From an uncultured Paracoccaceae bacterium (GTDB lineage Bacteria > Pseudomonadota > Alphaproteobacteria > Rhodobacterales > Rhodobacteraceae), in assembly GCA_938028765.1 (NCBI GenBank), contig CALIZF010000001.1, positions 27,667-91,666 on the forward strand: 64,000 nt of DNA, read 5' to 3'. Each line of letters begins with the position of its first letter. Position 1 is the first letter of the stretch. The notes below the pieces were generated by a model that had not been told where the DNA came from, did not search any database, and saw nothing but the letters and a program-made list of their open reading frames with translations. The translations under genes and the position numbers were made by a program. Shown here piece after piece: positions 27,682 through 36,215 of the stretch.

Positions 27682-28036
27682 ATGGCCAACCGGAACCACC
27701 GGGACTTCTGCGAACGGATCGCACGGATCCTGCGGATGCGCGCCCAGGGTTACGGCTTCGAGACGGCGGGCACGCCCGGGCGGTCCTGCCATGTGCGGCG
27801 CCAGCGCCGGCGGGTGCCGGTGATCGCGCCGTCGCGGGTCGTCATCGCCGGGGTCGTGTTCCTGAAGGCGATGCTGCACGCGGGCCTCAGGGCGCGGGCC
27901 TCGGGGCGCGAGCCTCAGGGCGCGGGTTGCGGCCCTCCGGGCCGGCAGCGCGCCCGACCGCGCCGGGGCGCTGCTGATGCATCCAGACCCGGCGACCCTC
28001 TGGGTGGCCGGCCTGCCGGTGCGGGTAAAGCCCTGA
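27682..28036 (+). pseudogene. Small single-pass membrane protein, frameshifted by tandem repeat
   Basis: The frame opens MANRNHRDFCERIARILRM, has a GYGFETAGTPGRS motif, a basic stretch and one hydrophobic segment (VIAPSRVVIAGVVFLKAML). It then enters three 14-bp repeats (27884-27925) and loses sense. After the repeats another frame reads ARVAALRAGSAPDRAGALLM and HPDPATLWVAGLPVRVKP and stops at 28036. Removing two repeat copies (28 bases) joins the halves into one 108-residue protein. The intact form resembles, from memory, a small membrane protein common in Rhodobacterales, of unknown function. Either a slippage mutation inactivated it or the sequence has an error. The unshifted frame stays open to 28566 but the tail looks like noise. 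Confidence 0.7.
27884..27925. repeat. Three tandem copies of a 14-bp unit
   Basis: GCCTCAGGGCGCGG at 27884-27897 and 27912-27925 is identical, and GCCTCGGGGCGCGA at 27898-27911 differs at two bases. Two extra copies add 28 bases, which shifts the reading frame of the small membrane protein gene. Confidence 0.9.
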
Positions 28037-28057
28037 CGGCGCAGCCGGCCGGAACGG

Positions 28058-28091
28058 AAAAGGCCGCGCCGGTGCGTCCCGGTCGCGGCCT
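28058..28091 (-). terminator. Rho-independent terminator of the DUF1127 gene
   Basis: The stem is GGCCGCG-CCGG paired with CCGG-CGCGGCC (28062-28072 with 28079-28090, one bulged base) around a 6-nt loop. It is followed on the minus strand by UUUU. It lies 46 bases past the DUF1127 stop. A weaker CTCTT on the other side could let it also serve plus-strand transcripts. Confidence 0.65.
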
Positions 28092-28136
28092 CTTGTGGTT
28101 CCGTCTGCCCGTCTGCGGGCAGCAACCCCGTGCGCG

Positions 28137-28346
28137 TCAGCGCCGGGCGATGATCTGGTCGATGTCGGCGCGGCAGAGACCGATGTCGTCAAGTTCGCGG
28201 TCCGAAAGTCTCGCCAGCGCGTTGCGCGTCACGCGCGCATCGTTCCAGGCGGCGACAGCGGCGACGATGCCGGCGAAGAACCGCGCGACCCGGCCCCCGT
28301 TCAGGGCGACCGAGCCGGCCGAACGGGTGTTGTCGAGGGCGGCCAT
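28137..28346 (-). CDS. DUF1127 domain small protein
   Basis: A 69-residue protein with a C-terminal DUF1127 (YjiS-like) domain: WNDARVTRNALARLSDRELD, then DIGLCRADID. The N-terminal 35 residues hold a hydrophobic patch FFAGIVAAVAAW. Small arginine-rich DUF1127 proteins in alphaproteobacteria have been linked to phosphate, RNA turnover and stress responses; no role can be assigned here. The ATG follows AAGGA, and the gene has its own promoter and terminator. Confidence 0.9.
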   Translation of the reverse strand: MAALDNTRSAGSVALNGGRVARFFAGIVAAVAAWNDARVTRNALARLSDRELDDIGLCRADIDQIIARR

Positions 28347-28401
28347 GATGCTTGTCCTTCACACACTGCTTGAATGGCGGGCGTTGTGCCCGTCGACAAA
28401 G

Positions 28402-28430
28402 CATCTAGTGATGCTGCAGACGCGAAGCAA
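28402..28430 (-). promoter_or_regulatory. Candidate promoter of the DUF1127 gene
   Basis: On the minus strand TTGCTT (28425-28430) and TAGATG (28402-28407) are 17 bases apart, placing the start of transcription about 50 bases before the ATG. Confidence 0.45.
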
Positions 28431-28440
28431 GGATCGGGGG

Positions 28441-28470
28441 GGCATGCCGGGCTTGCGCCCGGCGCATGCC
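28441..28470. repeat. Strong inverted repeat between DUF1127 and ruvC
   Basis: GGCATGC-CGGGC and its complement form a 12-bp stem with a TTGC tetraloop and a two-base bulge. No clear T tract follows on either strand, so it is not a standard terminator. It lies in the 337-base gap between DUF1127 (start at 28346) and ruvC (28684). In the rest of that gap I see only the DUF1127 promoter. A weak 75-codon frame inside it is not convincing. Confidence 0.5.
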
Positions 28471-28683
28471 TGGGGTTTGCCGATTCGGCACCGGCGATCA
28501 ACAGCTTGGATCCCGCCAGCATGCCGTTTCCGAGCCTCGGGGCGTCGTTTCCGCATTGCAGCGTGAACGCCCCGCTGGCGGCTGTTCGCTTTTCGTGCTA
28601 GCCCTGCGCAAAACTGCCGTTGCCGGCGCGCAACGGGCAAGGGACAGCAGGATCCGCGCGGCACGGATCCGGGGGCAGGGCCG

Positions 28684-29190
28684 ATGCGGGTGCTGGGAAT
28701 CGATCCGGGGCTTCGGACGCTTGGCTGGGGGGTGATCGACGTGGGCGGCACGCGGATCGCGCATGTCGCCAACGGCCTGTGCCGCACCGGCGAGGGCGAC
28801 CTTGCGCCGCGCCTTGCCGACCTCTATGCGCAGCTGACCGCCGTCGTCGCGCGCCATGAGCCCGACCATGCGGCGGTCGAGCACACCTTCGTCAACAAGG
28901 ACGCCGCCGGCACGCTGAAACTGGGCCAGGCGCGGGCGATCGCGCTGCTTGTCCCGGCGCTCGCGGGCCTGCCGGTTGGCGAGTATGCACCAAACGCGGT
29001 CAAGAAGGCGGTGGTGGGCGTCGGCCATGCGGCCAAGGTGCAGGTGGACCACATGGTGCGCCTGCAGCTGCCGGGTGTGGCGATCGCGGGGCCGGATGCG
29101 GCCGATGCGCTGGCCATAGCGATCTGCCATGCCCATCACCTGCAATCGGCGGGCCGGCTGGCCGCGGCGGTGGCGCGGGCGGCGTCGTGA
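28684..29190 (+). CDS. ruvC: Holliday junction resolvase RuvC
   Basis: A 168-residue endodeoxyribonuclease that cuts Holliday junctions. [14 protein letters not shown] at the start carries the first catalytic Asp (residue 7), [21 protein letters not shown] the Glu (about 67), and [14 protein letters not shown] the last Asp residues. It heads the ruvCAB operon, and the ruvA GTG overlaps its stop. Confidence 0.97.
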   Translation: MRVLGIDPGLRTLGWGVIDVGGTRIAHVANGLCRTGEGDLAPRLADLYAQLTAVVARHEPDHAAVEHTFVNKDAAGTLKLGQARAIALLVPALAGLPVGEYAPNAVKKAVVGVGHAAKVQVDHMVRLQLPGVAIAGPDAADALAIAICHAHHLQSAGRLAAAVARAAS

Positions 29191-29852
29191 TCGGGCGGCT
29201 GTCCGGGCGGCTCGACTGGAAGGGGGCCGATCAGGTGCTGATCGATGCAGGCGGCGTCGGCTACCTTGTTACCGTGTCGGACCGGACGCTGGCGGGCCTG
29301 CCGCCGGAAGGTGCGGATTGCGTTCTGTGGACCGACCTTCTGGTGCGCGAGGATCTGCTGCAGCTGTTCGGGTTCGCAACGCTGATCGAGCGGGAATGGC
29401 ACCGCGCGCTGATGACGGTGCAGGGGGTGGGGGCGAAGGCGTCGCTCGCCATCCTCGGCACGCTCGGGGCCGAGGGGGTGGCGCGCGCGGTCGTTCTCGG
29501 CGACGCGCGGTCGATCCAGGCGGCACCGGGCGTGGGGCCCAAGATCGCGCAGCGCGTGGTGCTGGAGCTGAAGGCAAAGGCGCCCGCGCTGATGGCGGCC
29601 GGCGGGGCAGCGGCGGCGGCCGCACCGCCCCCGCAACCCGCCCGCCGCGGTCGGGCTGCATCGCCGCCCGCGCCGCCACCCGCGCAACTGCCCGCCGCCG
29701 CCGCCACGGCCGAGGCGCTGTCAGCGCTCGTGAACCTCGGCTACGGCCAGGGCGAGGCGGCCGCGGCGGTCGCCGAGGCCGCGGGTGCCACGCCCGAGGC
29801 CGCCATGCCCGAGCTGATCCGCGCCGCGCTGAAGCGGCTGGCGCCAAAATGA
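29187..29852 (+). CDS. ruvA: Holliday junction DNA helicase subunit RuvA
   Basis: A 221-residue junction-binding protein starting MIGRLSG with the OB fold (1-65), tandem helix-hairpin-helix motifs ([15 protein letters not shown] at about 72-86 and [18 protein letters not shown] at about 112-129), a long alanine/proline-rich linker and a C-terminal RuvB-binding domain with [14 protein letters not shown] start overlapping ruvC and ATGA overlap with ruvB give full coupling. Confidence 0.96.
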   Translation: MIGRLSGRLDWKGADQVLIDAGGVGYLVTVSDRTLAGLPPEGADCVLWTDLLVREDLLQLFGFATLIEREWHRALMTVQGVGAKASLAILGTLGAEGVARAVVLGDARSIQAAPGVGPKIAQRVVLELKAKAPALMAAGGAAAAAAPPPQPARRGRAASPPAPPPAQLPAAAATAEALSALVNLGYGQGEAAAAVAEAAGATPEAAMPELIRAALKRLAPK

Positions 29853-30868
29853 CCGACCCGATCCTGTCCCCCGCCGCGCAGGAGGCCGACCCCGACCGCG
29901 CCCTGCGGCCGCAGAGCCTCGACGACTTCGTGGGCCAGGCCGAGGCGCGGGCGAACCTGCGCGTCTTCGTCGAAAGCGCGCGCCGGCGGGGCGAGGCGAT
30001 GGACCACACGCTGTTCCACGGCCCGCCCGGTCTGGGCAAGACGACGCTGGCGCAGATCGTCGCGCGCGAACTGGGGGTGGGGTTCCGCATGACCTCGGGC
30101 CCGGTCCTGGCCAAGGCGGGGGATCTGGCCGCGATCCTGACGAACCTCGAGGCGCGCGACGTGCTGTTCATCGACGAGATCCACCGGCTGTCGCCGGTGG
30201 TCGAGGAGGTGCTCTATCCCGCGCTGGAGGATTTCGCGCTGGACCTCGTGATCGGCGAGGGGCCGGCGGCGCGGACGGTGCGGATCGACCTGCAACCCTT
30301 CACGCTGGTCGGGGCGACGACGCGGCTCGGCCTGCTGACCACGCCGCTGCGGGACCGCTTCGGCATTCCGGTGCGGCTGGAGTTCTACACCGTGCCCGAG
30401 CTCGAGCACATCGTGGCCCGCGGCGCACGGCTGATGGGCGTGGCGGCGGAGCCCGAGGGCGTGCACGAGATCGCGCGCCGCGCCCGGGGAACGCCGCGGA
30501 TTGCGGGGCGGCTGCTGCGGCGGGTGGCGGATTTCGCCCTGGTCGAGGGCGGCGGCCGGATCACGCGGGCGCTGGCCGACGGCGCGCTGACCCGGCTGGG
30601 GGTGGACGACCTCGGCCTCGACGCCGGCGACCGGCGGTATCTGTCGCTGCTCGCCGACCACTACGGCGGCGGCCCCGTGGGGGTCGAGACGATCGCCGCC
30701 GCCCTCAGCGAGGCGCGGGACGCGATCGAGGAGGTGATCGAGCCCTACCTTTTGCAGCAGGGCTTGGTCGCGCGAACCCCGCGCGGCCGGATGCTGGCCG
30801 CGCGCGCCTGGCGGCACCTCGGGCTCGACCCGCCGCGCGGGCCGGGGCAGGCGGACCTGTTCGGATAG
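29849..30868 (+). CDS. ruvB: Holliday junction branch-migration ATPase RuvB
   Basis: A 339-residue AAA+ motor. It opens with [12 protein letters not shown], Walker A GPPGLGKT is at 58-65 and Walker [17 protein letters not shown] near 107. The sensor [19 protein letters not shown] and arginine finger follow, and the winged-helix end has [12 protein letters not shown]. The start is the ATG overlapping the ruvA stop; the open frame further upstream is the shadow of ruvA. Confidence 0.98.
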   Translation: MTDPILSPAAQEADPDRALRPQSLDDFVGQAEARANLRVFVESARRRGEAMDHTLFHGPPGLGKTTLAQIVARELGVGFRMTSGPVLAKAGDLAAILTNLEARDVLFIDEIHRLSPVVEEVLYPALEDFALDLVIGEGPAARTVRIDLQPFTLVGATTRLGLLTTPLRDRFGIPVRLEFYTVPELEHIVARGARLMGVAAEPEGVHEIARRARGTPRIAGRLLRRVADFALVEGGGRITRALADGALTRLGVDDLGLDAGDRRYLSLLADHYGGGPVGVETIAAALSEARDAIEEVIEPYLLQQGLVARTPRGRMLAARAWRHLGLDPPRGPGQADLFG

Positions 30869-31009
30869 GCATCGCCAGCGGCGGCCGATGCGCGGTGCCC
30901 ATCTGCCGGCCGCACCGTTGTCCCGGCTCGCGGAATTGCGTCGCGGGGCCATGACGGCGCCGGTGCGAGGGGCTAGACTGCCTGCAACAGGATCTGACCG
31001 GAGCTGCCA

Positions 31010-31768
31010 ATGTCCGCGCTGCCGACCCACCGTGCCCTGCGCCTCGGTGTCAACATCGATCATGTGGCCACTCTGCGCAACGCACGCGGCACCCCCTGGC
31101 CCGACCCCGCACGCGCCGCCCGCATCGCAGCCGACGCGGGCGCGGACGGCATCACCGCGCATCTGCGCGAGGACCGCCGCCACATCCGCGACGACGACAT
31201 CCCGGCGATCATGGCGGCCACCGGCCTGCCCCTGAACTTCGAGATGGCGGCAACAGACGAGATGCAGGCGATCGCGCTGCGCCACCGGCCGCATGCCGTC
31301 TGCATCGTCCCCGAACGGCGGGAAGAGCGGACGACCGAGGGCGGCCTTGACGTGGCCGGGGATGAGAACCGGCTGGGCGACTTCATCGCGCCCCTGCGCG
31401 CGGCGGGCATCCGGGTATCGCTGTTCATCGGCCACGATCCCCGGCAGATCGAGGCAGCCGCGCGGATCGGCGCGGCGGTGGTCGAACTGCACACCGGCGC
31501 CTACTGCGACCTCGATACGGAAGGGCGGACGGCGGAACGGGATGCGGAACTCTTGAACCTGATCCGCGGGGCGGCGCTGGCCGGCGAACTCGGGCTCGAG
31601 GTCCACGCCGGCCACGGCCTGACCTTCGGCAACGTCGGTCCGGTGGCGGCGATCCCCGAGGTGCGCGAGTTGAACATCGGCCATTTCCTGGTGGCCGAGG
31701 CCGTGTTCATGGGCCTCGGCCCCGCGGTGGCCGAGATGCGCCGACTGATGGACGCAGCGCGCGCCTGA
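31010..31768 (+). CDS. pdxJ: Pyridoxine 5'-phosphate synthase
   Basis: A 252-residue TIM-barrel enzyme joining 1-deoxyxylulose 5-phosphate and 3-amino-1-hydroxyacetone phosphate in vitamin B6 synthesis. [16 protein letters not shown] (about 12-27), [39 protein letters not shown] and [11 protein letters not shown] are all family signatures. It heads a plus-strand run with the next two genes. The 141 bases before it show no clear promoter. Confidence 0.97.
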   Translation: MSALPTHRALRLGVNIDHVATLRNARGTPWPDPARAARIAADAGADGITAHLREDRRHIRDDDIPAIMAATGLPLNFEMAATDEMQAIALRHRPHAVCIVPERREERTTEGGLDVAGDENRLGDFIAPLRAAGIRVSLFIGHDPRQIEAAARIGAAVVELHTGAYCDLDTEGRTAERDAELLNLIRGAALAGELGLEVHAGHGLTFGNVGPVAAIPEVRELNIGHFLVAEAVFMGLGPAVAEMRRLMDAARA

Positions 31769-31791
31769 CGGGGGCCCGGGGGAGGGCGGCC

Positions 31792-32700
31792 ATGGACCGC
31801 GGACCGACCATGCCCGACCCGGCCGCAGACCTGCCGATGCGGCTGGCGATCTGCATCGTGCATGGCGCACGCCCGGGCGGAGAATGGATCGTGCGGCTTC
31901 AGCTGGGCAAGATCGCCGAGACGCTGGGGGGCGATTTCCGCGTGCTGTCCGCAGCGCCGCGGGCGACCGACCGGATGCTGGCGATCCTGCGCCGGCGGCC
32001 CTGGGTCGAGATTGCCGACCTGCCCGAACCCGGCGTGCGCGGCAGCGCCGAACATGCCTGGTATCTTGACCGCCTGGTGGCCGAGGCCGACCGGCAGGGC
32101 TTCACCCATTTCGCAACCCTCGACGTCGATTCCTTCCCGGTCCGGCCTGGCTGGGCCGAGGATCTGGCCGCGCAGCTGCATCCCCGCCGTCCCTTCGCGG
32201 CGGTGCAGCGGCTCGAGAACGGCGAGCGGAACCTGCCGCACCCCAGCGGCCTTTTGTGCCGGATGGACTTCTGGCGCGCCGCGCGCCCGACCTTCCTGCC
32301 CACGCGGCGCGACTATTTCCTGCGCCGGCCGGGATTCTTCCTGCGCCATGGGGAGCGGCGCGACACCGGGATCGGCTATGCGATGGCTGTCCGGCGGCAG
32401 GGGGGCGACTGGTTGCGCCTGCCGCGGTCGAACCGGCGCGACGACCACCGGGTGATGGCGGGGGTCTACGGCGGCATGTTCTTCCACCTCGGGTCCATGA
32501 GTCGCGAGCCGCTGTTTGAATGCGACTGGTGGGACACGCGCGAGGGGCGGTTCTTGTGGGCGACGCGGCACCTCGGCGTCTTCCGCGGCCGGCGGCGGGC
32601 CTTCGCCCGCGCGATCGTCGCACGGAACCGCGCGGCGCGGGCGCGGATCGTCGGGGCCCTGCGCGCCGACGCAGACGCCTATCTGGCGGGCCTCGCATGA
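31792..32700 (+). CDS. Putative glycosyltransferase-like protein
   Basis: A 302-residue protein I cannot place in a named family. It has GT-A-like features: [17 protein letters not shown] at the start, a DxD-type [12 protein letters not shown] motif at about residues 111-122, and further acidic and aromatic patches including [12 protein letters not shown]. The C-terminus is an arginine-rich helix. GGGAGGG precedes the ATG. The acpS start overlaps its stop (ATGA), so it is co-translated between pdxJ and acpS. No signal peptide is visible. A sugar-transfer role is inferred from the DxD region only. Confidence 0.6.
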   Translation: MDRGPTMPDPAADLPMRLAICIVHGARPGGEWIVRLQLGKIAETLGGDFRVLSAAPRATDRMLAILRRRPWVEIADLPEPGVRGSAEHAWYLDRLVAEADRQGFTHFATLDVDSFPVRPGWAEDLAAQLHPRRPFAAVQRLENGERNLPHPSGLLCRMDFWRAARPTFLPTRRDYFLRRPGFFLRHGERRDTGIGYAMAVRRQGGDWLRLPRSNRRDDHRVMAGVYGGMFFHLGSMSREPLFECDWWDTREGRFLWATRHLGVFRGRRRAFARAIVARNRAARARIVGALRADADAYLAGLA

Positions 32701-33128
32701 CTCCGCCGGACCGGTCCGCCCGCATCCTCGGGATCGGCACCGACCTTGCGAATATCGCGCGCATCGCGGCGACGCTGGCGCGGTTCGGCGACCGGTTCCG
32801 CAACCGGGTGTTCACGCCGCTCGAACAGGCGAAGGCGGAACGGCGCAAGGACGTGGCGGGCACCTATGCCAAGCGCTGGGCCGCGAAGGAAGCGTGTTCC
32901 AAGGCGCTCGGCACCGGTCTGCGCATGGGCATCGCCTGGCGCGACATGGAGGTGGTCAACCTGCGGTCGGGCCAACCCGCGATGCGGCTCACCGGTTGGG
33001 CCGCCGAACGCCTGGCCGCGCTGACGCCGCCGGGCCATGCGGCCGTGATCCACGTCAGCCTGACCGACGATCACCCCTGGGCGCAGGCCTTTGTAGTGAT
33101 CGAGGCCCGGCCCCTGCCCCCGCCATGA
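32697..33128 (+). CDS. acpS: Holo-[acyl-carrier-protein] synthase (4'-phosphopantetheinyl transferase)
   Basis: A 143-residue AcpS-type phosphopantetheinyl transferase. [18 protein letters not shown] puts the metal-binding Asp at about residue 17, and [16 protein letters not shown] carries the catalytic Lys/Glu. [18 protein letters not shown] ends the fold. It activates acyl carrier protein by transferring the 4'-phosphopantetheine arm of coenzyme A. ATGA overlap with the preceding gene fixes the start. Confidence 0.95.
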   Translation: MTPPDRSARILGIGTDLANIARIAATLARFGDRFRNRVFTPLEQAKAERRKDVAGTYAKRWAAKEACSKALGTGLRMGIAWRDMEVVNLRSGQPAMRLTGWAAERLAALTPPGHAAVIHVSLTDDHPWAQAFVVIEARPLPPP

Positions 33129-33207
33129 CCCCGCGCCGTCCGTGTCACGCGGACGTTGCAGGGCGGGGCGAGGCTCTGCCGATGCCGCCCGATCCCGAAC
33201 GCCGCCC

Positions 33208-33888
33208 ATGAGCCCGGCCGCCGCCGAGATGCTGACGGTCCACGGCCCCCTCGCGATCGGGCTCTGGGTGGCGTTCGGCTGCGCGGCGGTGCCGGTTCCG
33301 GTCTGGCCGCTTCTGATCCTGGCCGGCGCGCTGGCCGAGGCGGGGGCCGTCGCCGGCGGGCCGGTCGTGGCGGCGGCGCTGACCGGCGCGCTGGCGGGTG
33401 ATGCGGCAGGCTACCTGATCGGCCGGGGCGGGGGCGGCCTGCGGGCGCGGCTGGCGGCGCGGCCGCGGATCGCGCCAGTGGTGGCGGCCGCCGAGGGGCG
33501 GCTGGCTGCGAATGCCTTCGGCGCGGTATTCGTCACCCGCTGGCTGGTGGCGCCGCTGGGGCCCTACGTCAACATCGCGGCCGGAATGGCGCGCGTGCCG
33601 GTCTGGCGGGTGCTGCCGCCGGCGGTTCTGGGGCGGGCGCTCTGGATCGTCGGCTATTTCGCGCTCGGCTGGGCCTTCGCGGATGCGCTGGAAACGCTGG
33701 GGGCCACGATCGGCGAGATCACGCGGTGGGTGGCGGCGCTGGCGGCGGCGGGCATGGCGCTGTGGCTCATGCGGGCGCGCCGGCGGGTGCGGCGTCAGCG
33801 CAGCGCAGCGGTTTCGGCCGACATCCAGGCGCGGAACGCAGCCAGCGGCGGCCAGTCCGCGCGCGCCTCGGGCCAGACCAGCCAGTAG
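33208..33888 (+). CDS. DedA/VTT-domain membrane protein
   Basis: A 226-residue membrane protein with four to five hydrophobic segments and the DedA (SNARE-associated/VTT) pattern: an N-terminal [17 protein letters not shown], a [13 protein letters not shown] loop (about 67-80) and the conserved [21 protein letters not shown] at about 109-129. DedA proteins support lipid flipping and envelope homeostasis. The last 31 codons overlap the end of the convergent LysR gene by 94 bases, and this basic tail may be an accidental extension. The ATG at 33208 was chosen because the preceding residues look like noise. Confidence 0.82.
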   Translation: MSPAAAEMLTVHGPLAIGLWVAFGCAAVPVPVWPLLILAGALAEAGAVAGGPVVAAALTGALAGDAAGYLIGRGGGGLRARLAARPRIAPVVAAAEGRLAANAFGAVFVTRWLVAPLGPYVNIAAGMARVPVWRVLPPAVLGRALWIVGYFALGWAFADALETLGATIGEITRWVAALAAAGMALWLMRARRRVRRQRSAAVSADIQARNAASGGQSARASGQTSQ

Positions 33889-34691
33889 GACCCGCCACCT
33901 TCGACCGGACCGCCAAGGACGGGGGCGAGGCGACCGGCGGCGATCTCGCCGTCGGCGAGGTATTCGGGCAGAAGCGCCACGCCAAGGCCCGCGACGGCCG
34001 CCTGCGCAAGGGGCGCGAACTGGTCGAACAGCATCCCCCTCGGGGCGACGGCGGGGGCGCCGCGGGCGGCAAACCAGGCCGCCCAGGCGGTGGGGCGCGT
34101 CTCGATCTGCAGAAGCGGCAGGGCGGCAAGGTCGGCGGGCGCCGCGACGGGATTGGCCGCAAGGAAGGCCGGCGCGGTGCAGGCGATCAGCCGTTCGGCG
34201 AAGAGGTGCAGATGCCCCGCGCCGCGCCAGTCGTCGGTGCCGAAGTGGATCGCGGCGTCGAAGGGCTCGGCGTCGAAGTTGAACCGCTTGAGGCGGGTTG
34301 CGAGGTTCACCGTGACGCCGGGGTTCGCGCCGAGGAACCGCGGCAGGCGGGGGGCCAGCCAGCTCGCCCCGAAGGCCGGCAACACCGCAAGGCTGAGGGT
34401 GCCGCCGCCGGGGTTCGCGGCGAATTCCATCGACGCCCGCTCGATGAGGTCGAGCGCACGGGTGACGTCGCGGCCGTATGCGCGGGCGGCGGGGGTGGGC
34501 ACCAGCCGGCCCTTCTGGCGCTCGAACAGCGGCCGACCGAGCTGCCCTTCCAGCGTTGCGACCAGCCGGCTGACCGCGCCCTGGGTCAGTGCAAGGTCGC
34601 GCGCCGCCGCGGCGGTCGATCCCGTGCGCAGCACCGCCTCGAACGCGGCAAGAAGCGAGACCGAGGGCATGAAGCGGCGCGGACGGGGCAT
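33795..34691 (-). CDS. LysR family transcriptional regulator (GcvA type)
   Basis: A 298-residue LysR regulator. The N-terminal winged helix-turn-helix spans about 6-65 with [32 protein letters not shown], and a periplasmic-binding-like effector domain follows. The opening [19 protein letters not shown] resembles the GcvA branch. It is divergent from glutaryl-CoA dehydrogenase and probably controls it, as such neighbours often do. A candidate LysR box lies between the genes. An ATG six codons upstream (34709) is possible but overlaps that box. Confidence 0.93.
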   Translation of the reverse strand: MPRPRRFMPSVSLLAAFEAVLRTGSTAAAARDLALTQGAVSRLVATLEGQLGRPLFERQKGRLVPTPAARAYGRDVTRALDLIERASMEFAANPGGGTLSLAVLPAFGASWLAPRLPRFLGANPGVTVNLATRLKRFNFDAEPFDAAIHFGTDDWRGAGHLHLFAERLIACTAPAFLAANPVAAPADLAALPLLQIETRPTAWAAWFAARGAPAVAPRGMLFDQFAPLAQAAVAGLGVALLPEYLADGEIAAGRLAPVLGGPVEGGGSYWLVWPEARADWPPLAAFRAWMSAETAALR

Positions 34692-34694
34692 GGT

Positions 34695-34709
34695 ATGCCT
34701 ATAACGCAT
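34695..34709. promoter_or_regulatory. Candidate LysR-type operator (ATGC-N7-GCAT)
   Basis: The dyad ATGC-N7-GCAT, including a T-N11-A core (34696 to 34708), lies four bases upstream of the LysR ATG in the 96-base divergent region to gcdH. The form and place fit an autoregulatory LysR site. Short dyads arise by chance, so confidence is low. Confidence 0.35.
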
Positions 34710-34787
34710 GGTCGCGCGCGAATCGAGCGTTTCCCCGCGCTCGGCAAGGCGCGTAAATGGCATCGACCGAACCCGAGGGAGGCCGCC

Positions 34788-36023
34788 ATGCCCGACACTG
34801 CGCAGACCCACAGCCCGACACTGAAGGCCAAGGACGCGCCCGACCTGGGCCGCTTCGACTGGGCCGACCCCTTCCGCCTCGACGAGCAGCTGACCGAGGA
34901 CGAGCGGATGATCCGCGACAGCGCCCGCGCCTATGCGGCCGAAAGGCTGATGCCCCGCGTCACCGCCGCCTACCGCGACGAGGCGACCGACCCCGCGATC
35001 TTCCGCGAGATGGGCGAGATGGGCCTTCTCGGGGTGACGATCCCCGAGGACTACGGCGGCCTCGGCGGATCCTATGTCGCCTACGGCTTGGTCGCGCGCG
35101 AGGTGGAGCGGGTCGATTCGGGCTACCGCTCGATGATGTCGGTGCAGTCGAGCCTCGTGATGTATCCGATCTACGCCTACGGGACCGAGGAGCAGCGGCG
35201 GAAATACCTGCCCGGCCTCGCCTCGGGCGCGCTGATCGGCTGCTTCGGCCTGACCGAACCCGATGCGGGGTCCGACCCCGCGGGGATGAAGACGGTCGCG
35301 CGGAAGGCGGACGGCGGCTATGTGCTGTCGGGGTCCAAGATGTGGATCTCGAACAGCCCGATCGCGGATGTCTTCGTGGTCTGGGCGAAGTCCGAGGCGC
35401 ACGGGGGCAGGATCCGCGGCTTCGTGCTGGAAAAGGGCATGGCGGGACTGTCGGCGCCGAAGATCGGGGGCAAGCTGTCCCTGCGCGCCTCGGTTACCGG
35501 CGAGATCGTGATGAAGGACGTGGCCGTGGGCGAGGACGCGCTGCTGCCGCATGTCGAGGGGCTGAAGGGCCCCTTCGGTTGCCTCAACCGGGCGCGCTAC
35601 GGCATTTCCTGGGGCGTGATGGGGGCGGCCGAGTTCTGCCTGCACGCCGCGCGGCAATACGGGCTCGACCGGCGGCAGTTCGGCAAGCCGCTGGCGCAGA
35701 CCCAGCTTTACCAGAAGAAGCTGGCCGACATGATGACCGACATCGCGCTTGGCCTGCAAGGTTCGCTGCGCGTCGGGCGGCTCTTGGACGCGGCGAACGC
35801 GGCGCCCGAGATGATCTCGATCGTCAAGCGCAACAACTGCGGCAAGGCGCTGGACATCGCGCGGATGGCCCGAGACATGCACGGCGGCAACGGGATCCAG
35901 GAGGATTATCACGTCATGCGCGTGTCCCAGAACCTCGAGACGGTGAACACCTACGAGGGCACGCATGATGTGCACGCGCTGATCCTCGGGCGGGCGGTGA
36001 CGGGGCTTCAGGCGTTCTTCTGA
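34788..36023 (+). CDS. gcdH: Glutaryl-CoA dehydrogenase
   Basis: A 411-residue acyl-CoA dehydrogenase that oxidises and decarboxylates glutaryl-CoA to crotonyl-CoA in lysine and tryptophan breakdown, passing electrons to [22 protein letters not shown] (about 151-169) and [19 protein letters not shown] fit the GCDH branch. [15 protein letters not shown] and the catalytic Glu in [17 protein letters not shown] close the fold. GAGGGAGG precedes the ATG. A divergent LysR gene is the probable regulator. Confidence 0.95.
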   Translation: MPDTAQTHSPTLKAKDAPDLGRFDWADPFRLDEQLTEDERMIRDSARAYAAERLMPRVTAAYRDEATDPAIFREMGEMGLLGVTIPEDYGGLGGSYVAYGLVAREVERVDSGYRSMMSVQSSLVMYPIYAYGTEEQRRKYLPGLASGALIGCFGLTEPDAGSDPAGMKTVARKADGGYVLSGSKMWISNSPIADVFVVWAKSEAHGGRIRGFVLEKGMAGLSAPKIGGKLSLRASVTGEIVMKDVAVGEDALLPHVEGLKGPFGCLNRARYGISWGVMGAAEFCLHAARQYGLDRRQFGKPLAQTQLYQKKLADMMTDIALGLQGSLRVGRLLDAANAAPEMISIVKRNNCGKALDIARMARDMHGGNGIQEDYHVMRVSQNLETVNTYEGTHDVHALILGRAVTGLQAFF

Positions 36024-36157
36024 CCGCGCGGCGGCCTGCGCAGTGCCTGTGCCCCGGCGGGGCGGGCGCGGCGCGCGGCCTTCGGGTGTCCCTGCGGGTG
36101 TCACCTCGTCCCGGGGGCGGACCGCTATCGTGGCACCGGACGGGGCGGGCGGCGCGT

Positions 36158-36215
36158 GGTCGTCCCCCGGCGCCCCCCGTAATGCCGGGTCGTCCCCGGT
36201 CGTCCCTAGTCGTCC
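36158..36215. repeat. Short GGTCGTCCC repeats at a gene 3' end
   Basis: GGTCGTCCC occurs at 36158, 36188 and 36198, with a variant AGTCGTCC at 36208. The last 10-base units run through the stop codon of the ThDP enzyme gene. The 182-base gap between gcdH and that stop is otherwise GC-rich with no gene. Confidence 0.6.

Noticed and set aside
28037..28566. The unshifted frame of the small membrane protein gene read on as a 290-residue protein
   Set aside because: After the repeat it is Arg/Pro/Gly-rich, runs through a terminator and antisense to the DUF1127 gene, while the shifted frame restores a sensible end.
28374..28601. A 75-codon plus-strand frame before ruvC
   Set aside because: No ribosome binding site or recognisable domain, and it covers the DUF1127 promoter and the inverted repeat.
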